Of a stretch of DNA of 64,000 nt, positions 1-8,896 are shown piece after piece; positions within the stretch are counted from its first letter, which is position 1; every line of letters starts with the position of its first letter. The stretch is from positions 17,985 to 81,984 of the forward strand of contig JAEWFF010000032.1 of assembly GCA_023388965.1 (NCBI GenBank). Reading direction: 5' to 3'. The position numbers were made by a program, and so were the translations under genes. Below the pieces are notes generated by a model. It saw only the letters and a program-made list of their open reading frames with translations, was not told where the DNA came from and searched no databases. The DNA comes from Pseudomonadota bacterium (lineage in GTDB: Bacteria > Pseudomonadota > Alphaproteobacteria > Rhizobiales > Methylopilaceae).

Positions 1-715
1 GTCCAGAACGCGACGACGGAAGCGATCAGCGCGAGGAAGGCCAGCGCGCCGAGATAGGCGAAGGTCCATTCCACCTGGAATGTCTGGCCGCGCACGGGGG
101 CGTAGACGAACAGGACCGCGCTGCCATAGGCCATGCCCCAGGCCGTCGCCGCCGCGAGCGGAATGCGCGGTCCTGCACGCGCGCCGAGATCATGTTGCCG
201 GTGGAGAAGAACAGGGTTCCGCCGACGCACAGCGCAAGGCCGCCGAGACGTCCATACCCGGAGGCGATGACTTCGGGCGCGAACAGGCAGGCGACGCCGA
301 AGACGCCGATGACCGAACCAAGCGCGACCGTCCACGGCACGGGCCGCTTCAGCGCGAGCGATTGCAGGATGACATTGAGCGGGGCGGCGAGCGCGAACAC
401 GACCGCCATCATGCCCGTCACGAGGATGAGGCCGCTGTAATAGAACAGGACGAAATTGGTCGAAAACAGAGTGAGGCCGAGCGCCGCGAAGAAAAGATGA
501 TCGCGGCCCGAATAGCCCGAAAGGCGTTCGCCGCGCAGCGCACACCAGCCGAACATGAAGGCGCCGGCGATCGCGAACCGCCACAGGATCGAGACTTCGG
601 GCGCGACCACGCCGAGCTGCAGGCGCACGCCGATCCAGCTCGTGGACCAGGCGAACAGGAGCAAGGCGGCCAGCACGAAATCCGTGCGGCCCATGAGTGT
701 CGGGTTTTCGTCCAT
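1..715 (-). pseudogene. EamA-family drug/metabolite transporter, frameshifted and cut by the window edge
   Basis: Inner-membrane transporter of the EamA (DMT) family; substrate unknown. The first ~180 residues, from an ATG at 715, hold several hydrophobic helices and read well up to GNMISARVQDR. The frame then turns into Arg/Ser-rich nonsense. The neighbouring frame on the same strand continues the second EamA repeat (IPLAAATAWGMAYGS, then helices ending VVAFW) to the window edge. One missing base at about 161-170, in the run gaatgcgcgg, accounts for the switch. Either the gene is broken or this is a sequencing error. An in-frame upstream start at 754 exists, but the ATG at 715 is preceded by an AGG-like site. 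The C-terminus lies outside the window. Confidence 0.7.
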
Positions 716-786
716 GCGCCTATCTGCGCGCGCCGCCGGGGCGAAGCAATACAACTTCGGTCATGCCTGCCATGACCGAAATGCGA

Positions 787-2157
<1,371 letters not shown>

Positions 2158-2243
2158 AACCCTCTCACGGCTTGCGGGGGAGTGAGACCTAGGTGTTCGG
2201 GGGAAGAACGTAAAGTGCCCCGGACAAACACCGAACCCGCGGC

Positions 2244-2285
2244 CATCCTTCGACACGCGTCCTTCGGACGCGGCTCAGGATGAGG
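2244..2285 (+). repeat. Intergenic palindromic repeat, family B, single copy
   Basis: Pattern catccttcgacacg, a short central hairpin (cgtccttcggacg), then ggctcaggatgagg. The outer arms catcct and aggatg are complementary. It lies between the gshA start and the L,D-transpeptidase end. Confidence 0.8.
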
Positions 2286-2297
2286 AAGAGGATTTAA

Positions 2298-2346
2298 CCC
2301 CGCTCGCCTGCGGCGAGTCGCCCCCTCCCGCGAGCGGGAGAGGGGA
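2298..2346 (-). repeat. Intergenic palindromic repeat, family A, single copy
   Basis: Reverse-oriented family A unit: a gctcgcctgcggcgagt hairpin, then the ctcccgcgagcgggag hairpin. It ends four bases before the stop codon of the L,D-transpeptidase and may serve as its terminator, although no T-run follows. Confidence 0.75.
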
Positions 2347-2349
2347 CAA

Positions 2350-3036
2350 TCACACCACCGCCGTCTGCGTGACCACGACCTCGGTGCCGATCGGCACGCG
2401 GTTGTAGAGGTCGATGATGTCCTGATTGAACAGGCGGATGCAGCCCGACGACATGGCCTGGCCGATGCTTTTGGGCTGGGTCGTGCCGTGGATGCGGAAA
2501 TAGGTGTCCTTGCCGTTCTGCGCGAGATAGAGCGCGCGGGCGCCGAGCGGGTTGGTGATGCCGCCGGGCATGCCCTCGGGCCATTTCGCGGCTTCCGGAT
2601 CGCGCGCCATCATTTCCGGCGGCGGATGCCATTTCGGCCATTCCTGCTTGCGGTCGACAATGGCGCGCCCCGACCAGGAAAAGCCGTCGCGGCCGACGCC
2701 GACGCCGTAGCGCATGGCCGTGCCGCGCTCCTCGGTCAGGTAGAGGAACTTGCTGGCGGTATCGACCACGATGACGCCGGCGCGCTCGCCGGTGGGGTTC
2801 GATACGCGCTGGCGCAGATAGATCGGGTTCACGGTCGCCGTGTTGACGGCGGCGAGCTGCCAGCCGCCATCCTGCATTGCCCCGTAATTGGGAGAAACCG
2901 GCGCGAGGGTGGAGCGGGCCGATACGCCGCTCCCGCTGCCCCCGCCGGAGGTCTGGCAGGCGGCAAGAAACAGCGGCAGCCCGGCGACGAAAGCGCGGCG
3001 GCTCATGCGGCCGGCCATGTCCAAACCCTTGGTCAT
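2350..3036 (-). CDS. L,D-transpeptidase (YkuD domain), exported
   Basis: Periplasmic enzyme forming 3-3 cross-links in peptidoglycan or attaching proteins to it. The N-terminus has a twin-arginine-like stretch (MSRRAFVAG), a hydrophobic core and the lipobox-like LAACQ, so it is probably a lipoprotein. The YkuD domain fills residues ~90-228. The catalytic block HGTTQPKSIG followed by SSGCIRLFNQD carries the His and the nucleophilic Cys. At 228 residues it is of usual size. Start ATG 3036 is chosen; ATGs at 3018 and 3006 are also possible and would still keep the signal. Confidence 0.88.
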   Translation of the reverse strand: MTKGLDMAGRMSRRAFVAGLPLFLAACQTSGGGSGSGVSARSTLAPVSPNYGAMQDGGWQLAAVNTATVNPIYLRQRVSNPTGERAGVIVVDTASKFLYLTEERGTAMRYGVGVGRDGFSWSGRAIVDRKQEWPKWHPPPEMMARDPEAAKWPEGMPGGITNPLGARALYLAQNGKDTYFRIHGTTQPKSIGQAMSSGCIRLFNQDIIDLYNRVPIGTEVVVTQTAVV

Positions 3037-3149
3037 TTCCAGAATAAACCCCTCTCGAATCAGTCGCGGCGTCCCCCGCGCGTTTGCGACACATAAACGC
3101 CGCAGCGCGGGGAAAAGCTCCTCACGACATCGTGTACACCTTCAAGGTT

Positions 3150-3914
3150 TCAGCCGTGTTGCGCCAGCGTCACGCGCTTGAAATCACCGATTGTCGCCTG
3201 AACGAGCGCGAGCGCGGTCACCGCAGCCGTGTCGGCTCTCAATATGCGCGGGCCGAGCGAGATGACGGTGACGAAGGGGAGCTTGAGAAGCCGCTCACGT
3301 TCCGCCGGGTCGAACCCGCCTTCCGGGCCGATCAGAACCGCGAGCGGCCCGGCGGGCAGGGATGAGAGTTCCGCGAGCGGTGAGGCGCTCGCTGCGCTCT
3401 CGTCGCAGAAGATCAGGCGACGCTCGGGATTCCAGTTCGCCAGAAGCCGGTCGAGCGGCCCGGCCTCCGCGATGTCGGGAATGGAGAGAATGCCGCATTG
3501 CTCGGCGGCCTCGATGGCGTTGGCGCGCATCCGGTCGAGATTGACGCGCGCGGCCTGGGTGCGCCGCGTCATGACGGGAACGAGGCGCGAGACGCCCATC
3601 TCCACGGCCTTCTGCACCATGTAGTCCAGCCGGGCATGTTTGAGCGGCGCGAACAGATACCAAAGATCGCCGGGTGCGGTTTGCGGGCGCGTTCGGGTGC
3701 GCGGCGTCAGCGCGGTCTTCTTTTTCCCGGCCTCCGAAATCTCGGCGCGCCATTCGCCGTCGCGCCCGTTGAAGGCGAGCACGTCATCGCCCGGTTTCAG
3801 GCGCAGCACATTGCGCAGATAGTTCGACTGCTCGGGCTCCAGCGCGATGGCGGTGCCTTCGGTGAGCGGTGCATCCACGTAAAGACGCGGGGCGGAGAAA
3901 TCGGGGAGGGTCAT
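3150..3914 (-). CDS. rsmE: 16S rRNA (uracil1498-N3)-methyltransferase RsmE
   Basis: SPOUT-class enzyme methylating U1498 of 16S rRNA. The 254-residue protein has an N-terminal PUA-like part (LRLKPGDDVLAFNGRDGEW) and the C-terminal SPOUT knot with the family signatures IGPEGGF and SLGPRILRADTA. The reading frame stays open back to 4004, but those codons run through a family A repeat. The ATG at 3914 (MTLPDFSAPRLYV) matches the usual family start and has gattgg/ggg-rich sequence upstream. It stands alone, flanked by repeats. Confidence 0.92.
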   Translation of the reverse strand: MTLPDFSAPRLYVDAPLTEGTAIALEPEQSNYLRNVLRLKPGDDVLAFNGRDGEWRAEISEAGKKKTALTPRTRTRPQTAPGDLWYLFAPLKHARLDYMVQKAVEMGVSRLVPVMTRRTQAARVNLDRMRANAIEAAEQCGILSIPDIAEAGPLDRLLANWNPERRLIFCDESAASASPLAELSSLPAGPLAVLIGPEGGFDPAERERLLKLPFVTVISLGPRILRADTAAVTALALVQATIGDFKRVTLAQHG

Positions 3915-3926
3915 GATTGGGTTCCC

Positions 3927-3982
3927 TCCCTCCCACGCGAAGCGGGGGAGGGCGACTCGTGCGTAAGCACGAGCGGGGTGGG
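3927..3982 (+). repeat. Intergenic palindromic repeat, family A variant
   Basis: CCTCCC-type variant: ccctcccacgcgaag with gggggaggg, linker cgactcg, hairpin tgcgtaagca, then cgagcggggtgggg. The sequence is almost the same as the copy at 11431-11490. It sits just upstream of the rsmE start. Confidence 0.75.
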
Positions 3983-4008
3983 GTGACAGGACGGGGACAT
4001 TCACTGAG

Positions 4009-4103
4009 CCTCATCCTGAGGAGGCGTCGATGTCGGGTGTTCCCGACATCGATTTACACTCAAACCGGCAACAGCCGGTTTGAGTGCGCCGTCTCGAAGG
4101 ATG
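4009..4103 (-). repeat. Family B repeat carrying a nested double-hairpin insert (module D, copy 1)
   Basis: Outer arms cctcatcctgagg and ctcgaaggatg are those of a reverse-oriented family B unit. Its central hairpin is replaced by two hairpins. 4028-4051 has a 10-bp stem (cgatgtcggg) and loop TGTT; 4057-4086 has a 13-bp stem (cactcaaaccggc) and loop AACA. They are separated by attta. Both stems are perfectly paired. Confidence 0.85.
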
Positions 4104-4126
4104 GCGCAACGACCATGCTCTCCGCC

Positions 4127-4171
4127 CATCCTTCGAGACGCGATGCTGAAGCATCGCTCCTCAGGATGAGG
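4127..4171 (+). repeat. Intergenic palindromic repeat, family B, partner of the preceding copy
   Basis: Forward unit catccttcgagacg, hairpin cgatgctgaagcatcg, ctcctcaggatgagg. It forms an inverted pair with the unit at 4009-4103 across a 23-nt spacer. Confidence 0.85.
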
Positions 4172-4191
4172 ACGGATTCCGTTTCCGCAAC

Positions 4192-5004
4192 TCACGTCCC
4201 CCCGCCCGAGACCTTGCTGGCGAAGAGCGCAATCGCGCGCTGGTAGTTCGAGCTCTTGTTCCAGCCTCCGAGCGCAGCGAAATTGCCGGAGCCTTCCTGC
4301 CAGCCGCCGCCCCTTTGCCAGCCATGACCGCGCAGATAATTCGCGGTGGAGGCGAGCACGTCCGCCTGGCTGCCGATCAGGTCCTTGCGGCCGTCGCCGT
4401 CGAAATCGACCGCGAACCGCACATAGGAGGAGGGCAGGAACTGGGTCTGGCCGATCTCGCCATGGCCCGCGCCCCGCAATTGCGCGGCGCTCATATCGCC
4501 GCGGTCGATAATGGTCAGCGCGGCCAGAAGTTCGCGCTGGAACAGATCGGTGCGGCGGCAATCATAGGCGAGGGAGGCAAGGCCCGGCAGGATCGGCTTG
4601 TTGCCCGTCACCGCGCCGAAATCCGTCTCCATGGCCCAGATCGCGACGAGAACCGGGCCGGGCACGCCGAAACTCTGCTCGATGCGCTGGAACAGGCCGG
4701 CATGCGATTGCAGGTAGGAACGCGCGCGTTTGAGGCGTGCGGCCGTCACGCGTTTGGCGGCGAATTGTTCGAACGAGCCCTTGAAGCTCGCGCGCACCTT
4801 GCGGTCGAAGGCGATGGTGGCGGTGTCGAGCTTCACACCGTCGAGCGCCGACAGGCCCCGGCGGCCGACGCCCGCGGCGCGCGCCTCGTCCCTGAATTGC
4901 TTGATGAAGGCCGGGAAACCGCCCGGCGGTTCGCATTGGGCGGCAGTAGCCGGAAAGGCGAACAGCAAGGCGACAGGCAGAAGCATGGCCGGGAGAAAAC
5001 GCAT
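4192..5004 (-). CDS. Lytic murein transglycosylase, MltB family, secreted
   Basis: Cleaves glycan strands of peptidoglycan in the periplasm, forming 1,6-anhydro ends. The 270-residue protein starts with a signal peptide (MRFLPAMLLPVALLFAFPATAA). The SLT domain shows the catalytic Glu in AIWAMETDFGAVTG and the family block GEIGQTQFLPSSY, then DFDGDGRKDL and an NYLRGHGW motif. It is a short MltB form without a C-terminal peptidoglycan-binding domain. The start is ATG 5004. It is transcribed divergently from ubiA, 80 bases away. Confidence 0.88.
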   Translation of the reverse strand: MRFLPAMLLPVALLFAFPATAAQCEPPGGFPAFIKQFRDEARAAGVGRRGLSALDGVKLDTATIAFDRKVRASFKGSFEQFAAKRVTAARLKRARSYLQSHAGLFQRIEQSFGVPGPVLVAIWAMETDFGAVTGNKPILPGLASLAYDCRRTDLFQRELLAALTIIDRGDMSAAQLRGAGHGEIGQTQFLPSSYVRFAVDFDGDGRKDLIGSQADVLASTANYLRGHGWQRGGGWQEGSGNFAALGGWNKSSNYQRAIALFASKVSGGGT

Positions 5005-5084
5005 GGAAGACCCCGCGAAAAGAGCCAGCCGAAGATAGCGTTTTTCCCGCGAGGGACTAGACTTGGCTGCGGAACTTTCCTTCC

Positions 5085-6026
5085 GTGGTGAACATCATGC
5101 CCCCCTCAACCGTTGCCGATGCCGCTTCCGGCAATTGGGTCGACCGCCGTGCGCCGGACTGGTTGAAGCCGTTCGCGCGGCTGGCGCGCTGGGACCGGCC
5201 CATCGGTGTCTGGCTTCTGTTCTGGCCGTGCGCGTGGAGCGCCGCGCTGGTGGCGACCGCCGTCGGCAAGCCGGCCCCAAACGTGCTGTACATCGTCCTG
5301 TTCCTGCTCGGCGCGTTCCTCATGCGCGGCGCGGGCTGCACCTGGAACGACATCGTCGACCGCGACATCGACGCCAAGGTCGCGCGCACCGCTCTGCGGC
5401 CAATCCCGTCCGGACAGGTATCGGTCAAGGCCGCGCTCGGCTTCCTCGTCCTTCAGCTCGTCGTCGCGCTCGTCATCCTGCAGCAGTTCAATCTGGTCGC
5501 GATCGTCCTCGGTTTCGTCGCGATCCTTCCCGTCATCAGCTACCCGTTCATGAAACGCATCACCTGGTGGCCGCAGGCCGTTCTGGGCATTTGCTTTTCC
5601 TGGGGTGCGCTGATGGGCTGGGCGGCGTCGGAAGCGACTTTATCGGGCGCGTCCAACCTGTTGTTTCTGGGCTCTATTCTATGGGTGATCGGCTACGACA
5701 CGATCTACGCGCTCCAGGACATCGAGGACGATGCGCTGGCCGGTGTCAAATCGACCGCGCGGCTGTTCGGCGCGAAGGTGAAGCTGTGGCTGTACGCACT
5801 CTATGGCGGCGCGATTTTCCTGCTTGCGGCGGCCGTCGTCGCCGCCGGCGCGGGCTTCGCCGCCTGGCTCGGCCTCATCGCGTTCGCGGTCCATCTCATC
5901 TGGCAGGTGAGGGAGCTCGATCCGTCCGATGCGCAACATGCGCTCGCGACGTTCCGCTCCAACAAGACGGCGGGCCTCATCCTGTTCGCGGGCTTCGTCG
6001 CCGATGCGGCGCTGAGGGCGTTGTAG
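5085..6026 (+). CDS. ubiA: 4-hydroxybenzoate polyprenyltransferase
   Basis: Integral membrane prenyltransferase that attaches the polyprenyl tail to 4-hydroxybenzoate in ubiquinone synthesis. The 313-residue protein has about eight membrane segments and both Asp-rich substrate motifs: GCTWNDIVDRDIDAKVART and YDTIYALQDIEDDALAG. The listed start is GTG 5085; the ATG at 5097 (MPPSTVADAASG) is an equally likely start, and neither has a strong ribosome-binding site. The quinone made here feeds the respiratory chain that ends in the cox locus at 30-37 kb. Confidence 0.9.
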   Translation: MVNIMPPSTVADAASGNWVDRRAPDWLKPFARLARWDRPIGVWLLFWPCAWSAALVATAVGKPAPNVLYIVLFLLGAFLMRGAGCTWNDIVDRDIDAKVARTALRPIPSGQVSVKAALGFLVLQLVVALVILQQFNLVAIVLGFVAILPVISYPFMKRITWWPQAVLGICFSWGALMGWAASEATLSGASNLLFLGSILWVIGYDTIYALQDIEDDALAGVKSTARLFGAKVKLWLYALYGGAIFLLAAAVVAAGAGFAAWLGLIAFAVHLIWQVRELDPSDAQHALATFRSNKTAGLILFAGFVADAALRAL

Positions 6027-6031
6027 GTATC

Positions 6032-6146
6032 TCCTCTCCCGCCAGAACCCGGCTGTTGCCGGGTTCAGCTATAAAGTGGCCAAGTCGAGAACACTCGACT
6101 TGGCTCGGGAGAGGTCGGCACGCGCGGAGCGCGGCCGGGTGAGGGG
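6032..6146 (+). repeat. Family A repeat carrying a nested double-hairpin insert (module D, copy 2)
   Basis: The first hairpin of a family A unit (cctctcccg paired with cgggagagg) is opened and holds two further hairpins. 6045-6066 has a 9-bp stem gaacccggc and loop TGTT; 6079-6104 has an 11-bp stem gccaagtcgag and loop AACA. The linker is 12 nt. The unit then ends in the normal way: tcggcacgcgcggagcgcg and ccgggtgagggg. Confidence 0.85.
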
Positions 6147-6174
6147 ATTTAACAGCGACGGTGTATGGGGCTTT

Positions 6175-6234
6175 CCCCTCACCGCGCTCGCAGGCTCCCG
6201 CCTGCGAGTCGTCCTCTCCCGCAAGCGGGAGAGG
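6175..6234 (-). repeat. Intergenic palindromic repeat, family A, partner of the preceding copy
   Basis: Reverse unit: cccctcacc, hairpin with ctcgcagg and cctgcgag arms, then cctctcccgcaagcgggagagg. It is an inverted pair with 6032-6146 across 28 nt, ending at the 3' end of the DUF6101 gene. Confidence 0.85.
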
Positions 6235-6236
6235 AT

Positions 6237-6815
6237 TTAACTGCGCGCGATGATCTCGCGCTCGTCGCGGTGGACGAACGGAACGAGCGGCAGTTTGCCG
6301 CCGCGCCGGCGCTGCAGAAAGCGCGGGCGGCGGCTCTTCAGATAGGAGCGGATGCGGCGCGGGCGCGGGCGCGCCACCTCGACTTCGCCGATCTTCTCTT
6401 CCTCGACGACGAGGCGTCCGTCGAGCCCCTCCATCAGGAGCGGCAGGCCGAGCGTCGCCCCCCAGCGGCGCCATTCGGCGATGACGTCGAGATCGTCGTC
6501 CGCTTCGTAGAGCGGCACTTCGAGCCCGCGATTGCGATGCGATAGGATGACGGTGAAGCGGTCCTCGTCCTCGGTCCCGCCCGGCGCCAGCCGGATCGCG
6601 ACCCCGCGATAGTCCGACAGCGGCAGATTGATCCGCATCGCCACATCGCTGATGCGGCGCGCCATGACCACGCGGTCCGGCTCCAGGGTGATGGCGCGGG
6701 CCCCGCCATCGGCAGCGGCATCCGGGCCGGTGAACTGGAGCGGAAGGCGCGCCGGGTCCGGTTTATGAACCCGGACCGGCGCGGCGGCTTCGAGAAATTC
6801 TGTTTGACGCCTCAC
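6237..6815 (-). CDS. DUF6101 family protein
   Basis: I recognise this as the uncharacterised DUF6101 family of Hyphomicrobiales; its function is unknown. The 192-residue protein has no signal peptide or membrane segment. The N-terminal two thirds looks like a beta-rich fold (RVVMARRISDVAMRINLPLS, then DRFTVILSHRN and VPLYEADDD). The C-terminus is strongly basic (RPRPRRIRSYLKSRRPRFL). It starts at GTG 6815, with GGGGAG eight bases upstream. That ribosome-binding site is one arm of a hairpin (see the leader feature), so translation may be regulated. Confidence 0.75.
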   Translation of the reverse strand: MRRQTEFLEAAAPVRVHKPDPARLPLQFTGPDAAADGGARAITLEPDRVVMARRISDVAMRINLPLSDYRGVAIRLAPGGTEDEDRFTVILSHRNRGLEVPLYEADDDLDVIAEWRRWGATLGLPLLMEGLDGRLVVEEEKIGEVEVARPRPRRIRSYLKSRRPRFLQRRRGGKLPLVPFVHRDEREIIARS

Positions 6816-6822
6816 AAAACCT

Positions 6823-6875
6823 ACTCCCCGAACCGTCTCGTTATCTTGGACGGTTGCTTTGTTGTGCTGGGGAGT
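6823..6875 (-). promoter_or_regulatory. Hairpin sequestering the ribosome-binding site of the DUF6101 gene
   Basis: Read on the minus strand: ACTCCCC (6875-6869), 13 nt, AACCGTC (6855-6849), 11-nt loop, GACGGTT (6837-6831), C, GGGGAGT (6829-6823). Both 7-bp stems are perfect. GGGGAG is the only good ribosome-binding site for the GTG at 6815. A fold of this kind would block translation. Its role as a thermosensor or ligand switch is inference. Confidence 0.5.
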
Positions 6876-7061
6876 TTGCGCCGTCAGCTTCGAAAAGCTC
6901 TTAAAGGGTCTAGTTAATCAAAATACACTTCGAGGTTTGGTATAAATTTCTTTGCACTGCCATCAACTATACCTTTACCCTGTGTGGCGCTTTCGTCGTG
7001 CTTGCCCCGAGGGATGGGCGGGTTTAACTCCTGCTCCGCCCCATCCGTCCGGAGATTCCCC

Positions 7062-7880
7062 TTGGCCCCTCGCGCCGAGCCCGATCAGTTCAAGCCGAAA
7101 GTCGACAGCCTCATCCGCGAGGCCGGCGATATCGCACTCGGTTTTGCCCGCTCCGGCGCCAAGCGCTGGACCAAGGGCGACACCTCCATCGTCACCGAAG
7201 CCGATCTGTTCATCGACAAGTTCCTGCGTGAGAAGCTGACCGCGCTCGACGACAGCGTGGGCTGGCTTTCGGAGGAAACCGCCGACACCCCGGAACGCCT
7301 CGACCGCGAGCGCGTCTGGATCGTCGATCCGATCGACGGCACGCGCGCCTTCGTCGAGGGCGTGCCGGTCTGGGTCATCTCGATTGCGCTCGTTGAAAAC
7401 GGACGCCCGGTGTTCGGGATGATCTTCAACCCGACCAAGAACGAGATGTTCGAGGCGGTCGCAGGTGGCGGCGCGTTTCTGAACGGCGCGCCGATTGCGG
7501 CGTCGCCGCGCGCTCTGCTCGCCGGCGCCGAGATCGTCGGGCCGCGCACGATGATGGAGGATCTCGACGGCATCGGCGCTGAGATCGCCCGTGCGCCTTA
7601 CGTCTATGCGTTGGCCTATCGCATGGCCGGGGTCGCCGCCGGGCGTGTCGATGCGGCCGTCGCCTCGACCCGGTCGAAGGATTGGGACATCGCCGCCGCC
7701 GACCTCATCCTGCAGGAAGCGGGCGGAAAGCTTCTCGAACTCGACGGCGATCTGCCGCGCTACAATCTGCCGTCCCCGGTCCACCGCCCGCTCATCGCCG
7801 CCAGCGAGCCGCTGAATGCGGCGATCCGCTCGGCGCTGCTGCTGGCGGGCGCGACGACACCGCGCAGCTGGGCCGGCTAG
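7062..7880 (+). CDS. Inositol monophosphatase-family phosphatase, CysQ-like
   Basis: Mg-dependent phosphatase of the IMPase/CysQ superfamily. Likely substrates are 3'-phosphoadenosine 5'-phosphate or a sugar or inositol phosphate. Metal-binding motifs are all present: SIVTEADLFID, EET, WIVDPIDGTRAFVEG and SKDWDIAAADLIL. The frame is open from an ATG at 6984, but TTG 7062 has GGAG at 7051-7054 seven bases before it and gives the usual N-terminus, for 272 residues. It begins the envelope cluster and is followed by DUF4170 after 15 bases. Confidence 0.85.
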   Translation: MAPRAEPDQFKPKVDSLIREAGDIALGFARSGAKRWTKGDTSIVTEADLFIDKFLREKLTALDDSVGWLSEETADTPERLDRERVWIVDPIDGTRAFVEGVPVWVISIALVENGRPVFGMIFNPTKNEMFEAVAGGGAFLNGAPIAASPRALLAGAEIVGPRTMMEDLDGIGAEIARAPYVYALAYRMAGVAAGRVDAAVASTRSKDWDIAAADLILQEAGGKLLELDGDLPRYNLPSPVHRPLIAASEPLNAAIRSALLLAGATTPRSWAG

Positions 7881-7895
7881 GGAGAACTAAGGATT

Positions 7896-8141
7896 ATGAC
7901 TGAAATGCCCAGCAAGCAGCTTTTGCATCTTGTCTTCGGCGGCGAGCTCGAAGACCTGTCCGGCGTCCGCTTCCAGGATCTCGACAAGCTCGACATCGTC
8001 GGCATCTACCCCGATTACGCCAGCGCGCGCGCCGCGTGGAAGGCGAAGGCGCAGGCGAGCGTCGACAACGCACAGATGCGCTATTTCGTGGTGCATCTGC
8101 ACCGTCTGCTCGATCCTGCAGCGGTTTCGGACAGATCGTAG
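7896..8141 (+). CDS. DUF4170 domain protein
   Basis: Small cytoplasmic protein of 81 residues, recognised as the DUF4170 family; function unknown. Typical features are QLLHLVFGGELEDLSG near the N-terminus and DIVGIYPDYASARAAWKAKA followed by MRYFVVHLHRLLDP. It lies between the IMPase-like gene and the acyltransferase, a position it often takes next to waaA and lpxK in this order. A role linked to lipid A or its supply is inferred from context only. Confidence 0.82.
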   Translation: MTEMPSKQLLHLVFGGELEDLSGVRFQDLDKLDIVGIYPDYASARAAWKAKAQASVDNAQMRYFVVHLHRLLDPAAVSDRS

Positions 8142-8155
8142 CCGCGCGCGGGAAC

Positions 8156-8896
8156 ATGTCCTTCAAGGAATATTTCCGAAAGTTCTACCGGCATCCAGCG
8201 GTCTCAAACACGCTCGGCGCGCTGATCGCGCTCTATATCCGCCTCGTCCAGCACACGACGCGCTGGACCCTCGAACCCGCCGACCAGCGCGAGGCGCTGA
8301 AGGACGAGCAGCCCTTCATCATCGGCATGTGGCACGGGCAGCACATCATCGCGCCGGCTGCATGGCCCAAAGGCTGGCGCGGCAGCGCGCTCGTCGCGCG
8401 CCATGCCGACGGCGAACTCAATGCGATTGCCCTGCGCAGGCTGGGCTGGGGCGTGGTCAGCGGTTCGGGCGCCAATGCGAAGGGCCGCACCGGCAAAAGC
8501 GTCGCGCGTCGCGGCGGCGTGCAGGCGCTGATCGCGATGCTGCGCACGCTTGAGAACGGCAGTTCGGTTGCGCTGACGGCCGATGTGCCAAAAATCGGCG
8601 GTATTGCCGGGCAGGGTATCGTGAAACTTGCGGCCATGAGCGGACGGCCGATCTATTGTTTTGCGATAGCGACCCGGCGCGGCCTGCATTTCGACACGTG
8701 GGACAACGCCACCCTTCCGCTGCCGTTCGGGCGCGGGGCGATCATTGTGAGCGAAAGGCTCGATGTGGCCAAGGACGCGAGCGAAGCGGAACTCGAAGAG
8801 GCGCGCAGGGAAGTCACGCGCCGGCTCGACCGTGCGCACCAGCGTGCCTACGAGCTTGCGGGCGGCGCGCCATGGAAAATCCGCCATGGCGAATAA
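8156..8896 (+). CDS. Lysophospholipid acyltransferase-like protein (DUF374)
   Basis: Membrane-associated acyltransferase-like protein of the DUF374 group, 246 residues, probably acting on lipid A or a phospholipid. A hydrophobic N-terminal segment (NTLGALIALYIRLVQ) precedes the block IIGMWHGQHIIAPA, where the His-Gly-Gln replaces the HX4D core of other families. Then come VARHADGELNAIALRRLGW, SVALTADVPKIGG and GIVKLAAMSGRPIYCFAI. ATG 8156 is chosen over an in-frame codon at 8036 that would overlap DUF4170. Its 3' end overlaps waaA by 11 bases, so the two are probably translationally coupled. Confidence 0.85.
   Translation: MSFKEYFRKFYRHPAVSNTLGALIALYIRLVQHTTRWTLEPADQREALKDEQPFIIGMWHGQHIIAPAAWPKGWRGSALVARHADGELNAIALRRLGWGVVSGSGANAKGRTGKSVARRGGVQALIAMLRTLENGSSVALTADVPKIGGIAGQGIVKLAAMSGRPIYCFAIATRRGLHFDTWDNATLPLPFGRGAIIVSERLDVAKDASEAELEEARREVTRRLDRAHQRAYELAGGAPWKIRHGE

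Noticed and set aside
3915..4004. Upstream extension of rsmE
   Set aside because: The codons are a family A repeat; the family N-terminus starts at ATG 3914.
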